Shown in pieces: positions 4,628-11,224 of a DNA stretch of 11,224 nucleotides. This stretch comes from an uncultured Clostridia bacterium (lineage in GTDB: Bacteria > Bacillota_A > Clostridia > Christensenellales > CAG-138): the NCBI GenBank assembly GCA_946539625.1, contig CAMNHT010000023.1, forward strand, positions 1 to 11,224, given 5' to 3'. A program made the translations under genes and the position numbers. The notes beneath the pieces were generated by a model. The model ran no database searches, was not told the origin of the DNA, and was given only the letters and a program-made list of their open reading frames with translations. Numbering within the stretch: position 1 is the stretch's first letter; every line of letters begins with the position of its first letter.

Positions 4628-7039
4628 TCAGCCGTTGTCCTGCTGCAGATTGCGGAACGTACCGCATAGTTCGGAGTAACCCCAGGCGAGACCTTCCGGC
4701 ATTTCCCGCGCCTTAGCGGAAAGGCCGTTGTAGCGGCCTTCGCCGTGCCTGTTGATCTTATTGCCCATGAAGATCATGGTCTCCGACATGCCGCCGTCCA
4801 GATTGTAGGCGACGACGCAGCCGAGCTCCTTCATGATTTTCGCGCATTCCTCTGCGTTGGTTCCTTCACTGTAGCCGTCCTGTCTGCCGTCCACAGCGAC
4901 CGCGACCAGGTGTCCCGGTTCGATCATGCCGATCATGACACGCTGCGCGATATCACGGCGCTGATTGATCGCGTCCTTGGTGATCTCGCCGTTTTCCACC
5001 AGGATCGGTCCGAAGGAATAGCAGTTTTCAACACCGCTTTCCCAAAGATCGACGGCGCTGATCTGGTTTTTCTTGACCAGTTCCAGCGTGTGTGTCTTCG
5101 GATTCAGCCAGCAGGAGTCGATGCGCGTCGCTTTCTGGAACAGATATCCGTCACGGATCAACGTTCCCTTCTTGTCCTGATCCATGTGGATGAGGTTGTC
5201 CCCCGTGATCCACAGCACGCACTTGCTGTTCAGCGCCATGTCAAGCGCTTCGGCACGGTCCATACTGTCATGCTTCCAATTGGCGAACGTCGGGCGGAAG
5301 CTGTCGTATTCACGCTCATAGATATCGGCAACGAAATACACGACCGGTTTTGTGCGCGTACCCTTCGGCATCGTCGTTTCCACACGGTGGATTTCGACCG
5401 CAAGGATGTCGGAACGATAGATCCATTCGCCGTTTTCTTCGTCAAACGATACAAACTCGGGCTTCCCTTCATTCAGGAACTTATCGTCGAAATTCGTTTT
5501 TTCATAGACGCGCGCAGGCTCAGGAGTCGGCTCGGGAGTCGGTTCCGGGGTTGGTTCCGGCGTCGGCTCCGGCGTCGGCGCTTCGGTCGGCGCTTCGGTC
5601 GGTTCCGGAGTCGCCGTCGGGGCTGTCGTTACCTCCGGCACAGGCGTCGGGGTGGCTTCGATCTCTACACTGACCTGCGAATCGCTTCCGCCGCGGCAGG
5701 AGAACCAGCCGCTCCTGTTTGCCGATTGCGTCGGCGCTGCCGTTGTCTGCGTCGGTGCATTTGTCGGCTCCGGCGTCAATTCTTCCTCTTCGATGATCAC
5801 ATATGCTGTCGATGGCTGTTCCGTTGCCGCTTCGGTCGGTTCCGGTGTCGGCGTCGGCGCTTCGGTCGGTGCCTCGGTCGGCGCAGCCGTCGGCTCGCTG
5901 TATGAGATCAAAGACGCGATCGGAATATGTTCCAAAAGATCGTCACCCTTGGAATCGGCGCCAACCGTTTGCTTTTCCAGCCGATAAGAGGGATTCTGTT
6001 TCAGCCCGATTCGGTACATCCCGCGGGAATCCATCAGCCGATACGCTTCGGTCGCAGCTTTATGCGCCGAACGCCCGTCGAGCGCCGCCATCGGTTCCGT
6101 GCAGTCGATTCTGGTCGAGCCCGGATCCGATGCAATATACAGCTTTTCAACGGAAGCGCCTTCCTGCATCGCTGCGGTCACGAGTGCATACGTTTCCGCC
6201 GCACGGAGATCAAGATCGGACCGGTCGACCGTCAGGATTATTTTCGGCTGCAGCTGTTCGATCAGCTTCTTAAGCTTCGGCAGCGGTTCGCCCATCGCCC
6301 AATATTTTTTGACTTCTCTGATCTGAGCCTTCCTTAAATCGGCATTTGTCGTTTCCCGATACTCGCTGTAATTCTTATCGACAATTCCGAAGACGATCGG
6401 CGCTTTGTCGATCCCGAGTTCCGTAAACGCGCGCTGAAGCTCCGCAAGGCGATAACGATGATCGACCGTCATGCAGATCACGCCGACTGAGACGTTCAGT
6501 CCCGCCGCATACTTGACAATGGTCGGTCCGAAAATTTCCATGACGTCTGCAGGCGTCGGTGCGATCACCAGAATGTCGCAGACAAGCGGCGTCTCCGAGA
6601 GCCATCCGCGTTCGGGCTCCGGCGCCTGATCCGAAACGTAAAACGTCGACACGGTGCATTCGAATCCTCTGGCTGACAGCGTGATCTTCTCGCAGCCAGG
6701 ATCGATCGGTATCTCCTCCGCATACCTGTCCGGAGAAGCAAAAGCAACGGTGTTCAGCAGCGCATCCTTTGCGCTGTACTGTTCAACGACAGCGTCGGCC
6801 GGGAGTGAGAACCATTCGAGGTAGAGCTTGCGTCCTTCTCCTGCATTCGACATTGTCAGCGTAAGCTTCTGATTCCGGTTCAGCGTCAGACGCGTCATAA
6901 CGTCCGCGTCCGTCAGTCGGCTTTCCGGCTGTCCGCCGGGAATCGCATATGTGACGGAAAAACCGTCTTCGCCCGCCGCGATCGGCAGATGCAGACAAAT
7001 CATTAAAAATGCAAGCAAAAAGCACCCAAACCTCTTCAT
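4628..7039 (-). CDS. Secreted multidomain protein: degenerate PIG-L-like domain plus phosphodiester glycosidase (NAGPA-type) domain
   Basis: An 803-residue exported protein. Residues 1-23 form a signal peptide. Residues about 25-137 look like a beta-sandwich of discoidin type (RLTDADVMTRLTL, KLYLEWFSLP). Residues about 153-350 follow the PIG-L/LmbE pattern (CDILVIAPTPADV, GPTIVKYAAG, LQRAFTELGI, PKIILTVDRSDLDLRAA) but lack key zinc-site residues: the AHPDD motif reads APTPAD and the HPDHRA motif ends DLDLRA. Pro/Thr/Glu linkers (382-409 and 462-508) flank a short island with WFSCRGG. Residues about 535-790 form a phosphodiester glycosidase domain with VAVAVDGRQDGYSEGT (712-727) and AYNLDGG (744-750), both well conserved. 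Family members remove sugars, typically GlcNAc, held by phosphodiester bonds, or act on exopolysaccharide. AGGAAGG lies 10 bases before the ATG. The C-terminal call is firm; the dead PIG-L call is a pattern judgement, and the substrate is unknown. Confidence 0.85.
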   Translation of the reverse strand: MKRFGCFLLAFLMICLHLPIAAGEDGFSVTYAIPGGQPESRLTDADVMTRLTLNRNQKLTLTMSNAGEGRKLYLEWFSLPADAVVEQYSAKDALLNTVAFASPDRYAEEIPIDPGCEKITLSARGFECTVSTFYVSDQAPEPERGWLSETPLVCDILVIAPTPADVMEIFGPTIVKYAAGLNVSVGVICMTVDHRYRLAELQRAFTELGIDKAPIVFGIVDKNYSEYRETTNADLRKAQIREVKKYWAMGEPLPKLKKLIEQLQPKIILTVDRSDLDLRAAETYALVTAAMQEGASVEKLYIASDPGSTRIDCTEPMAALDGRSAHKAATEAYRLMDSRGMYRIGLKQNPSYRLEKQTVGADSKGDDLLEHIPIASLISYSEPTAAPTEAPTEAPTPTPEPTEAATEQPSTAYVIIEEEELTPEPTNAPTQTTAAPTQSANRSGWFSCRGGSDSQVSVEIEATPTPVPEVTTAPTATPEPTEAPTEAPTPEPTPEPTPEPTPEPTPEPARVYEKTNFDDKFLNEGKPEFVSFDEENGEWIYRSDILAVEIHRVETTMPKGTRTKPVVYFVADIYEREYDSFRPTFANWKHDSMDRAEALDMALNSKCVLWITGDNLIHMDQDKKGTLIRDGYLFQKATRIDSCWLNPKTHTLELVKKNQISAVDLWESGVENCYSFGPILVENGEITKDAINQRRDIAQRVMIGMIEPGHLVAVAVDGRQDGYSEGTNAEECAKIMKELGCVVAYNLDGGMSETMIFMGNKINRHGEGRYNGLSAKAREMPEGLAWGYSELCGTFRNLQQDNG
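5516..5656 (-). repeat. Pro/Thr/Glu-rich coding repeat, second linker
   Basis: This encodes residues 462-508, ending in an uninterrupted run of (Pro-Glu-Pro-Thr) units encoded by variable 12-base repeats. It joins the PIG-L-like half to the phosphodiester glycosidase domain. On the plus strand it shows as repeated GGTTCCGG and CTTCGGTCGG words and creates long spurious open frames. Confidence 0.8.
5810..5896 (-). repeat. Pro/Thr/Glu-rich coding repeat, first linker
   Basis: This encodes residues about 382-409 (APTEAPTEAPTPTPEPT type) directly after the PIG-L-like domain. It has the same composition as the downstream linker and the linker of the NlpC/P60 lipoprotein, which points to a shared surface location. 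Confidence 0.75.
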
Positions 7040-7063
7040 GTGATGAATTCCTTCCTGAATGTC

Positions 7064-8752
7064 CTATCTGTTTCGACGCACGTTCCCCAATCCGTGCATG
7101 ATCATTCTGATCGTCTCCGCCGCAAACGGATCGTGCAATCCGGCTGCAGTCAACGTCTCTGTATGATCTGCCCCGCTGCCGCGCGTCAGAACCTTGAGGT
7201 ATGCGGCTTTTGCGGCGTCAGGATCTGTTTTTCCCTTCAGATACAGTTCCAGGGCGGCCGTCATGCTCGTCGCGTAGCTGATGTAATAAAACGGCGACTG
7301 AAACGTATGCGCAATCTGTGTCCAGGAACGTCCTTCCATGCCGAGCGTGTCCAGTCCGTACGCTCTGCACAGCCGGTCGTATTCGGCGTCCAGCGCCGCA
7401 AGATCCGGCTTTTCAGGTCCGTACGCAAACCGTTGAAACGCATCCTCCAGGCATCCGTCGATCAGCGTGTAAATCGCGTAAAACAATTCGGTCGTTTCCG
7501 CCGCTTCGGACAGATCATTATATAGTGTATCATACCGCAAAACGCTGAGGAGTTCAAGCCCCTGTGCGTCAATTTCGGCAAGGTCGAGCGCGTTTTTCTC
7601 TCCCATCGTATCTCCGTTCAGATAGAACGAAGCATAATGTCCGAATTCATGTAAGAGTCCCGGGATCGCGTCAAACCCGCCTGTCCATGCACCGAACAGA
7701 AACGGCGCCCCGTATGTCCCGAAATACGTTGTAAAGCTGCCCGGCATACGTTTGAAGTCCGTGCCGAGATCATACATTTCATGTTCAAGCATATAGCTCC
7801 ACGGTTCCGAAAGCTCCGGCGCCGTTTCCGCAATCACCGAGCCGATCCGCTCCATCGTCTGCTCCCGTTCGAATACGACGCCGTACAGAAGGCCTGAGGC
7901 GCGAAAAAAATCGTCCCGCATCTCCTGAAACAGCGGCACCACCTCCGTTTGAACGTCCTCCGAAAGCTGCTCTGCTTGTTCCGGTGAATATGTGCGTCCG
8001 TAACACGCATACCGATAGTCCGCATAGGAATCGTACCCGAGCGCTGCCGCGATCTCTTTACGGATCGAAATCAGTTCCATAAAGATCCCGCCCGCCTTCG
8101 TATGGAACAGATCCAGATACGCCTCATACAGCGTATTGAAATCCTCCGCGGACAGCGTCGGATCGGAAAGGATCTCGTCCCCCGTCCATGTTCTGCCTTT
8201 GTGCTCGATCGAAAGCTCCCCCGACAGCGCTTCATATTCGCCCGCCAGTGCGCGTTCCCTTTCGATCAACGGTCGGATCGCGGTATCGGAAAGCGCGTCC
8301 TCGCGCCGCAGCACATTAACCGTTTCCGCGTCGTATACGTCCTTCAGCGAAGGATCCTCCGAAAGCAGCAGCGCCGCGTCGACAAGGATGCAGGCAAGTG
8401 TTTCGGTCTGTATCGAAAGCGTATCATATGTCTGTCGGTTTTGCACGTTTGTCACGTCCATGCAGTATCGGACGTATGCGATCGCAGCGTCGGTCTTAAG
8501 GTTTTTCAGCGCTTCCGCTCTTGCTTCGAGCGTTTCCTGCGCGCGCTTGCCTGTAAGCTCGCCGCGTTCGATCCGAAACAGCAATTCCTTTGCCCGCGCG
8601 ATCTCAAGCGCAGCGTCCGTGCCGGAATCGGCAAGCTCGGAAAAAGATAACTCTGTGTGATACGCGTTTTCGGGAGCCGGTTCGGCGCGTTTGCAGCCGG
8701 GAATCGCGAAGACGATTGCGGCAATGAGTAACAGGGACAGAATGCGTTTCAT
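7064..8752 (-). CDS. M3-family (oligoendopeptidase F-like) zinc peptidase lipoprotein
   Basis: A 562-residue metallopeptidase of the M3 family, which cuts peptides of limited length. Unlike most family members, which are cytoplasmic, it carries a lipoprotein signal: MKR, a hydrophobic stretch and IPGC with lipidated Cys20, so it should act on the outer face of the membrane. The active site is intact: LLHEFGHY gives His368, Glu369 and His372, and LDLAEIDAQG supplies the third zinc ligand Glu393, 25 residues after the first His. The C-terminal substrate-binding block HTFQSPFYYISYA (482-494) is also present. The helical N-terminal half (about 30-300) forms the usual lid and channel. The start at 8752 is chosen for the signal peptide and for GGAAAGG 6 bases upstream; an in-frame ATG at 8794 adds 14 hydrophilic residues. 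It is first in the predicted operon. Peptide uptake or clearance of peptides from the wall is an inferred role. Confidence 0.92.
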   Translation of the reverse strand: MKRILSLLLIAAIVFAIPGCKRAEPAPENAYHTELSFSELADSGTDAALEIARAKELLFRIERGELTGKRAQETLEARAEALKNLKTDAAIAYVRYCMDVTNVQNRQTYDTLSIQTETLACILVDAALLLSEDPSLKDVYDAETVNVLRREDALSDTAIRPLIERERALAGEYEALSGELSIEHKGRTWTGDEILSDPTLSAEDFNTLYEAYLDLFHTKAGGIFMELISIRKEIAAALGYDSYADYRYACYGRTYSPEQAEQLSEDVQTEVVPLFQEMRDDFFRASGLLYGVVFEREQTMERIGSVIAETAPELSEPWSYMLEHEMYDLGTDFKRMPGSFTTYFGTYGAPFLFGAWTGGFDAIPGLLHEFGHYASFYLNGDTMGEKNALDLAEIDAQGLELLSVLRYDTLYNDLSEAAETTELFYAIYTLIDGCLEDAFQRFAYGPEKPDLAALDAEYDRLCRAYGLDTLGMEGRSWTQIAHTFQSPFYYISYATSMTAALELYLKGKTDPDAAKAAYLKVLTRGSGADHTETLTAAGLHDPFAAETIRMIMHGLGNVRRNR

Positions 8753-8773
8753 ATATCGCCTTTCCGGGTGCGC

Positions 8774-8823
8774 CGGATGATCGTCAGGCAGCACATCCGA
8801 TACAGCTTACGCGAACCGATGTG
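8774..8823 (-). promoter_or_regulatory. Possible alternative hairpins in the leader of the M3 operon
   Basis: On the minus strand CACATC (8823-8818) can pair with GATGTG (8797-8792), while the overlapping CGGATG (8799-8794) can pair with CATCCG (8779-8774). The two 6-bp pairings exclude each other and the second ends 9 bases before the ribosome binding site. On the plus strand the first pairing is followed by TTTTTT (8824-8829) and could act as a weak terminator upstream of the ddl promoter. The stems are short, so this may be chance. Confidence 0.25.
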
Positions 8824-8850
8824 TTTTTTGTGCGCAAAATGAAGAATCTG

Positions 8851-8879
8851 TTGTCATACGGCGAAAAATGTGTTATAAG
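8851..8879 (+). promoter_or_regulatory. Sigma-A-type promoter of ddl-murF
   Basis: TTGTCA (8851-8856) and TATAAG (8874-8879) are 17 bases apart; both match the consensus at 5 of 6 positions. Transcription would begin near 8886, giving a leader of about 15 bases before the ATG at 8902. Confidence 0.75.
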
Positions 8880-8890
8880 AATATGATAGT

Positions 8891-8894
8891 GAGG
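8891..8894 (+). promoter_or_regulatory. Ribosome binding site that sets the ddl start
   Basis: GAGG at 8891-8894 lies 7 bases before the ATG at 8902 but only 1 base before the in-frame ATG at 8896. The spacing selects 8902 as the start and drops two residues (Met-Ser) from the longest frame. Confidence 0.75.
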
Positions 8895-8901
8895 TATGAG
8901 T

Positions 8902-9930
8902 ATGAAAATCGTAGTCTTGGCAGGCGGACTTTCCCCTGAACGCGACGTCTCGTTTTCGAGCGGGACAATGGCCGCAAACGCATTGCTTTCTTTGGGTCAT
9001 CAGGCGATCCTGGTCGATCTGTTTTTCGGTCTGCCCGAATGGGACGGAAAGACCGATCTTTTTGCGCAGGCAAAACCGCTTCCTCCGTTTCGTGTTTCCG
9101 AATCGGAGCCGGATCTCGACGCGCTGCGTCAGTCTCGCAAGGCGGGATTCAATGACTACATCGGGCTTAACGTGCCCGAGCTGTGCGAACAAGCGGATAT
9201 TGTTTACATGGCGCTGCACGGCGACTGCGGCGAAAACGGAAAGCTGCAGGCGTTCTTCGACGCACGCGGCGTGCACTATACCGGCTCCGGCGCGGAAGGC
9301 TGCCGCAACGCCATGGATAAATGGATCAGCAAGCAGATGTTCGAGGCTTCTGGCATCCTGACGCCGAAGGGACAGCTTCTGAAAGCCGGCGATCCGTTCG
9401 ATCCCGATTCCCTTCCGATCCCGTGCGTCGTCAAGCCCTGCAACGGCGGTTCGTCGATCGGCGTTTCGATCGTGCGCGAACGCCGCGATCTCTACGACGC
9501 GCTGAAACTTGCGTTCTCCATGGAGAATACCATTCTTGTAGAAGAATACGTAAAAGGGCGAGAGCTGTCCTGCGGCGTGCTCGGCAGCCGTGCGCTGCCG
9601 CCCATTGAGATCATTCCGCTGCATGGTTTCTATGATTACAAAAATAAATATCAGGCAGGCGCTTCTCTTGAAGTCACGCCCGCCGAAATCGACGCGGAGA
9701 CCACCGAACGCATTCAAAGGATCGCGCTCGACGTCTTCCGGCTTTTGGGACTTTCGGTGTACGGGCGCATTGACTTTCTTCTCACCGAACGAGGCGAGGC
9801 GTACTGTCTCGAAGCGAACACGCTGCCCGGCATGACCCCGACCTCCCTGCTTCCGCAGGAAGCGGCGGTCGTCGGATACTCCTATGAACAGCTCTGCGAC
9901 ACGATCATTTCGCTGTCGCGCAACAAGTGA
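8902..9930 (+). CDS. ddl: D-alanine--D-alanine ligase
   Basis: A 342-residue ATP-grasp ligase that joins two D-alanines in the cytoplasm for peptidoglycan synthesis. Motifs in order are GGLSPERDVSFSSG (8-21, with the D-Ala-binding Glu13), ALHGDCGENGKLQ (104-116), MDKWISK (138-144), PCVVKPCNGGSSIG (174-187), ILVEEYVKGRELS (211-223), FYDYKNKY (243-250), GRIDFL (288-293) and EANTLPGMTPTSLLP (304-318). The FYDYxxKY loop with Tyr250, equivalent to Tyr216 of E. coli DdlB, points to D-Ala-D-Ala rather than D-Ala-D-lactate (VanA-type) specificity. It is of normal length and intact. It has its own promoter, and murF begins one base after its stop codon, so the two are co-transcribed and feed consecutive steps. 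Confidence 0.96.
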   Translation: MKIVVLAGGLSPERDVSFSSGTMAANALLSLGHQAILVDLFFGLPEWDGKTDLFAQAKPLPPFRVSESEPDLDALRQSRKAGFNDYIGLNVPELCEQADIVYMALHGDCGENGKLQAFFDARGVHYTGSGAEGCRNAMDKWISKQMFEASGILTPKGQLLKAGDPFDPDSLPIPCVVKPCNGGSSIGVSIVRERRDLYDALKLAFSMENTILVEEYVKGRELSCGVLGSRALPPIEIIPLHGFYDYKNKYQAGASLEVTPAEIDAETTERIQRIALDVFRLLGLSVYGRIDFLLTERGEAYCLEANTLPGMTPTSLLPQEAAVVGYSYEQLCDTIISLSRNK

Positions 9931-9931
9931 T

Positions 9932-11224
9932 ATGGCTGCACGGTTTACCATCAAAGAATTGCTCGAGGCCACCGGCGGAACGCTTTGTGCGCCGCCGGAT
10001 TTCGGCGATCCCATCGTTGACGGGCTCACCATCGACACCCGTTCGCTTCTGCCCGGAATGGCTTACGTCGCGATCCGCGGCGGCACGTTCGACGGGCACC
10101 GGTTTATCCCGAACGCGATGGAAAAAGGCGCTGTGCTGAGCATTTCCGACACCGACGTACCGTATCCCCATATCCGCGTGAACAACACCGTTCTCGCATA
10201 CCAGAATATCGCAAAAATGCACCGGGAACGCTTCGATTTGCCGGTCGTTTGCATCACCGGCAGCGTCGGCAAAACGACGACCAAGGAAATGGTAAAGGCT
10301 GTCCTTGAAACGACGCTTGTTACCCACGCAACCGTCGGAAATCTCAACAATCAAACCGGCGTTCCGACGACCGTGCTGCAGATCTCCGAAACAGATGAAG
10401 TCTCTGTTATGGAGCTCGGCACAAACCATTTCGGCGAGATCGACGCGATCGCACGCATTGCGCAGCCTACAATTTGTTTGTTTACGAATATCGGCGAAGC
10501 GCACATCGAATTCTTCGGCTCGCGGGAAGGCATCTTCCGCGGCAAGACCGAAATGCTCAAGCATATGCGTCCCGGCGGAACGATCATAGCAAACGGCGAC
10601 GACGATTATCTGCGAACCATTCCGGACGCGATCACGTACGGCCTTTCCGACGGCGTTGATGTACATGCGCGGGATGTGTCCGAATACGGCATAGACGGAG
10701 TTACCTTTACTGCCGAGTTGTTCGGAAAACGGCTTCCCGTCCGTCTGCACGTTGCGGGAAAGCATATGGTGCAAAACGCACTGGCAGCGCTTACAGTCGC
10801 GCATTTGCTGCACGTTCCGGATGACGCCGCGCTTGCCGCACTCAAGGCGTTTCAGCCCGGCGCCGGACGCTCCGATATCATCCGCACAAACCGTTTCACG
10901 ATCATCGACGGTTCCTATAACTGCAATCCGACCTCGATGGAAGCGGCGCTCGACGTGCTCAAAGCCGCAAAGGGACGCAAAGTCTGCATCTTCGGCGATA
11001 TGCTGGAGCTCGGCGACAGCGCACCGGTGTTCCACGCACGCATCGGCGCGTATGCGCAAAAATGCGGAATCGACCGCATGCTGACCGTCGGCGCACTTGC
11101 GAAAAACGCCGCATTCGAGCCGAAGGACGCATATGAGACGGTCGATGCGCTTCTCAATGACTTACCTTCGCTTTTGTGCGACGGCGATACGATCCTTGTA
11201 AAAGCATCCTTCGGCATGCACCTC
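9932..11224 (+). CDS. murF: UDP-MurNAc-tripeptide--D-alanyl-D-alanine ligase MurF (3' end outside window)
   Basis: The first 431 residues of MurF, which adds the D-Ala-D-Ala made by Ddl to the UDP-MurNAc-tripeptide. The frame stays open to the last base. Motifs are TIDTRSLLPGMAYVAIRG (33-50), the P-loop ITGSVGKTTTKE (108-119), VGNLNNQTGVPTT (135-147), VMELGTNHFGEI (159-170), TNIGEAHIEFFGS (185-197), RGKTEML with the probable carbamylated Lys205, AGKHMVQNALAA (275-286), GSYNCNPTSMEAAL (327-340) and FGDMLELGD (354-362). The usual C-terminal KGSR signature reads KASF (424-427). Only about 15-30 residues should be missing. There is no clear Shine-Dalgarno sequence; the ATG starts one base after the ddl TGA, implying translational coupling. 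Confidence 0.96.
   Translation, partial: MAARFTIKELLEATGGTLCAPPDFGDPIVDGLTIDTRSLLPGMAYVAIRGGTFDGHRFIPNAMEKGAVLSISDTDVPYPHIRVNNTVLAYQNIAKMHRERFDLPVVCITGSVGKTTTKEMVKAVLETTLVTHATVGNLNNQTGVPTTVLQISETDEVSVMELGTNHFGEIDAIARIAQPTICLFTNIGEAHIEFFGSREGIFRGKTEMLKHMRPGGTIIANGDDDYLRTIPDAITYGLSDGVDVHARDVSEYGIDGVTFTAELFGKRLPVRLHVAGKHMVQNALAALTVAHLLHVPDDAALAALKAFQPGAGRSDIIRTNRFTIIDGSYNCNPTSMEAALDVLKAAKGRKVCIFGDMLELGDSAPVFHARIGAYAQKCGIDRMLTVGALAKNAAFEPKDAYETVDALLNDLPSLLCDGDTILVKASFGMHL

Larger units (their letters stand above)
2757..8752 (-). other. Predicted five-gene minus-strand operon
   Basis: Five minus-strand genes follow each other with gaps of 24 and 4 bases and then two 4-base ATGA overlaps: M3 peptidase, PIG-L-like/phosphodiester glycosidase, NusG domain II protein, Gx-transporter-like protein, FMN transferase. 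No terminator or convincing internal promoter was seen between them. All five products are predicted to be exported or membrane-embedded. The promoter should lie in 8753-8895, but no clear -35/-10 pair was recognised on this strand. Confidence 0.7.

Noticed and set aside
5516..5656. Regular 12-base repeats suggestive of a CRISPR or minisatellite
   Set aside because: They encode in-frame Pro-Glu-Pro-Thr units with varied synonymous codons and no spacers, so they are a protein linker.
4745..5905. 386-residue open frame on the plus strand
   Set aside because: It lies entirely antisense to the 803-residue secreted protein and reads as Arg-rich low complexity where the Pro/Thr/Glu linkers are; it has no family motif and no ribosome binding site.
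8753..8794. Upstream in-frame ATG of the M3 peptidase
   Set aside because: It would bury the lipoprotein signal behind 14 hydrophilic residues; the ATG at 8752 has GGAAAGG at good spacing.
8854..10038. 394-residue open frame on the minus strand opposite ddl
   Set aside because: Shadow of ddl caused by high GC; composition is unlike a folded protein and it would begin inside murF.
9905..11059. 384-residue open frame on the minus strand opposite murF
   Set aside because: Shadow frame; the plus strand carries every MurF motif in order through the whole interval.

Overview
The window looks like chromosomal DNA of a high-GC member of the Bacillota, probably an uncultured gut-type clostridial lineage (Christensenellales or Oscillospirales are plausible; no marker here fixes the genus). 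The evidence is a DUF896/YnzC-type small protein, several lipoproteins with type II signal peptides, Pro/Thr/Glu-rich cell-wall linkers, strong GGAGG ribosome binding sites and a ddl-murF pair. No tRNA, rRNA, CRISPR array, transposase or attachment site was seen. No gene-free stretch exceeds 175 bases.

Left part (1-876): the 3' end of recA on the plus strand, a run of small hairpins and back-to-back intrinsic terminators, then a convergent DUF896 gene on the minus strand with its own sigma-A-type promoter. Between it and the next gene lie two divergent promoters.

Centre left (877-2750): a plus-strand lipoprotein with a Pro/Thr linker, SH3b-like modules, an NlpC/P60-like domain that has lost all three catalytic residues, and an intact C-terminal NlpC/P60 peptidase. 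It appears to be translated from a leaderless or nearly leaderless mRNA and ends at a strong terminator.

Centre (8752 down to 2757, minus strand): five tightly packed genes that read as one operon. They encode an M3-family zinc peptidase lipoprotein; an 803-residue secreted protein with a beta-sandwich-like N-terminus, a degenerate PIG-L (LmbE-like) domain, Pro/Thr/Glu linkers and a phosphodiester glycosidase (NAGPA-type) domain; a membrane-anchored NusG domain II protein; a six-helix Gx-transporter/HepI-like membrane protein; and an ApbE-type FAD:protein FMN transferase lipoprotein. The last three correspond by family and order to EetA, EetB and the FMN transferase of flavin-based extracellular electron transfer loci. 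The NADH dehydrogenase and the flavinylated carrier are absent from this window.

Right part (8851-11224): a plus-strand promoter followed by ddl (D-Ala-D-Ala ligase) and murF (cut by the window end), one nucleotide apart, making and loading the peptidoglycan dipeptide.

The theme is the cell envelope: peptidoglycan precursor synthesis, wall hydrolysis or remodelling, and extracytoplasmic flavin chemistry. The most unusual content is two secreted multidomain proteins that each pair a catalytically dead enzyme-like domain with an apparently live enzyme, and the linkage of the flavin trio to wall and peptidase genes.
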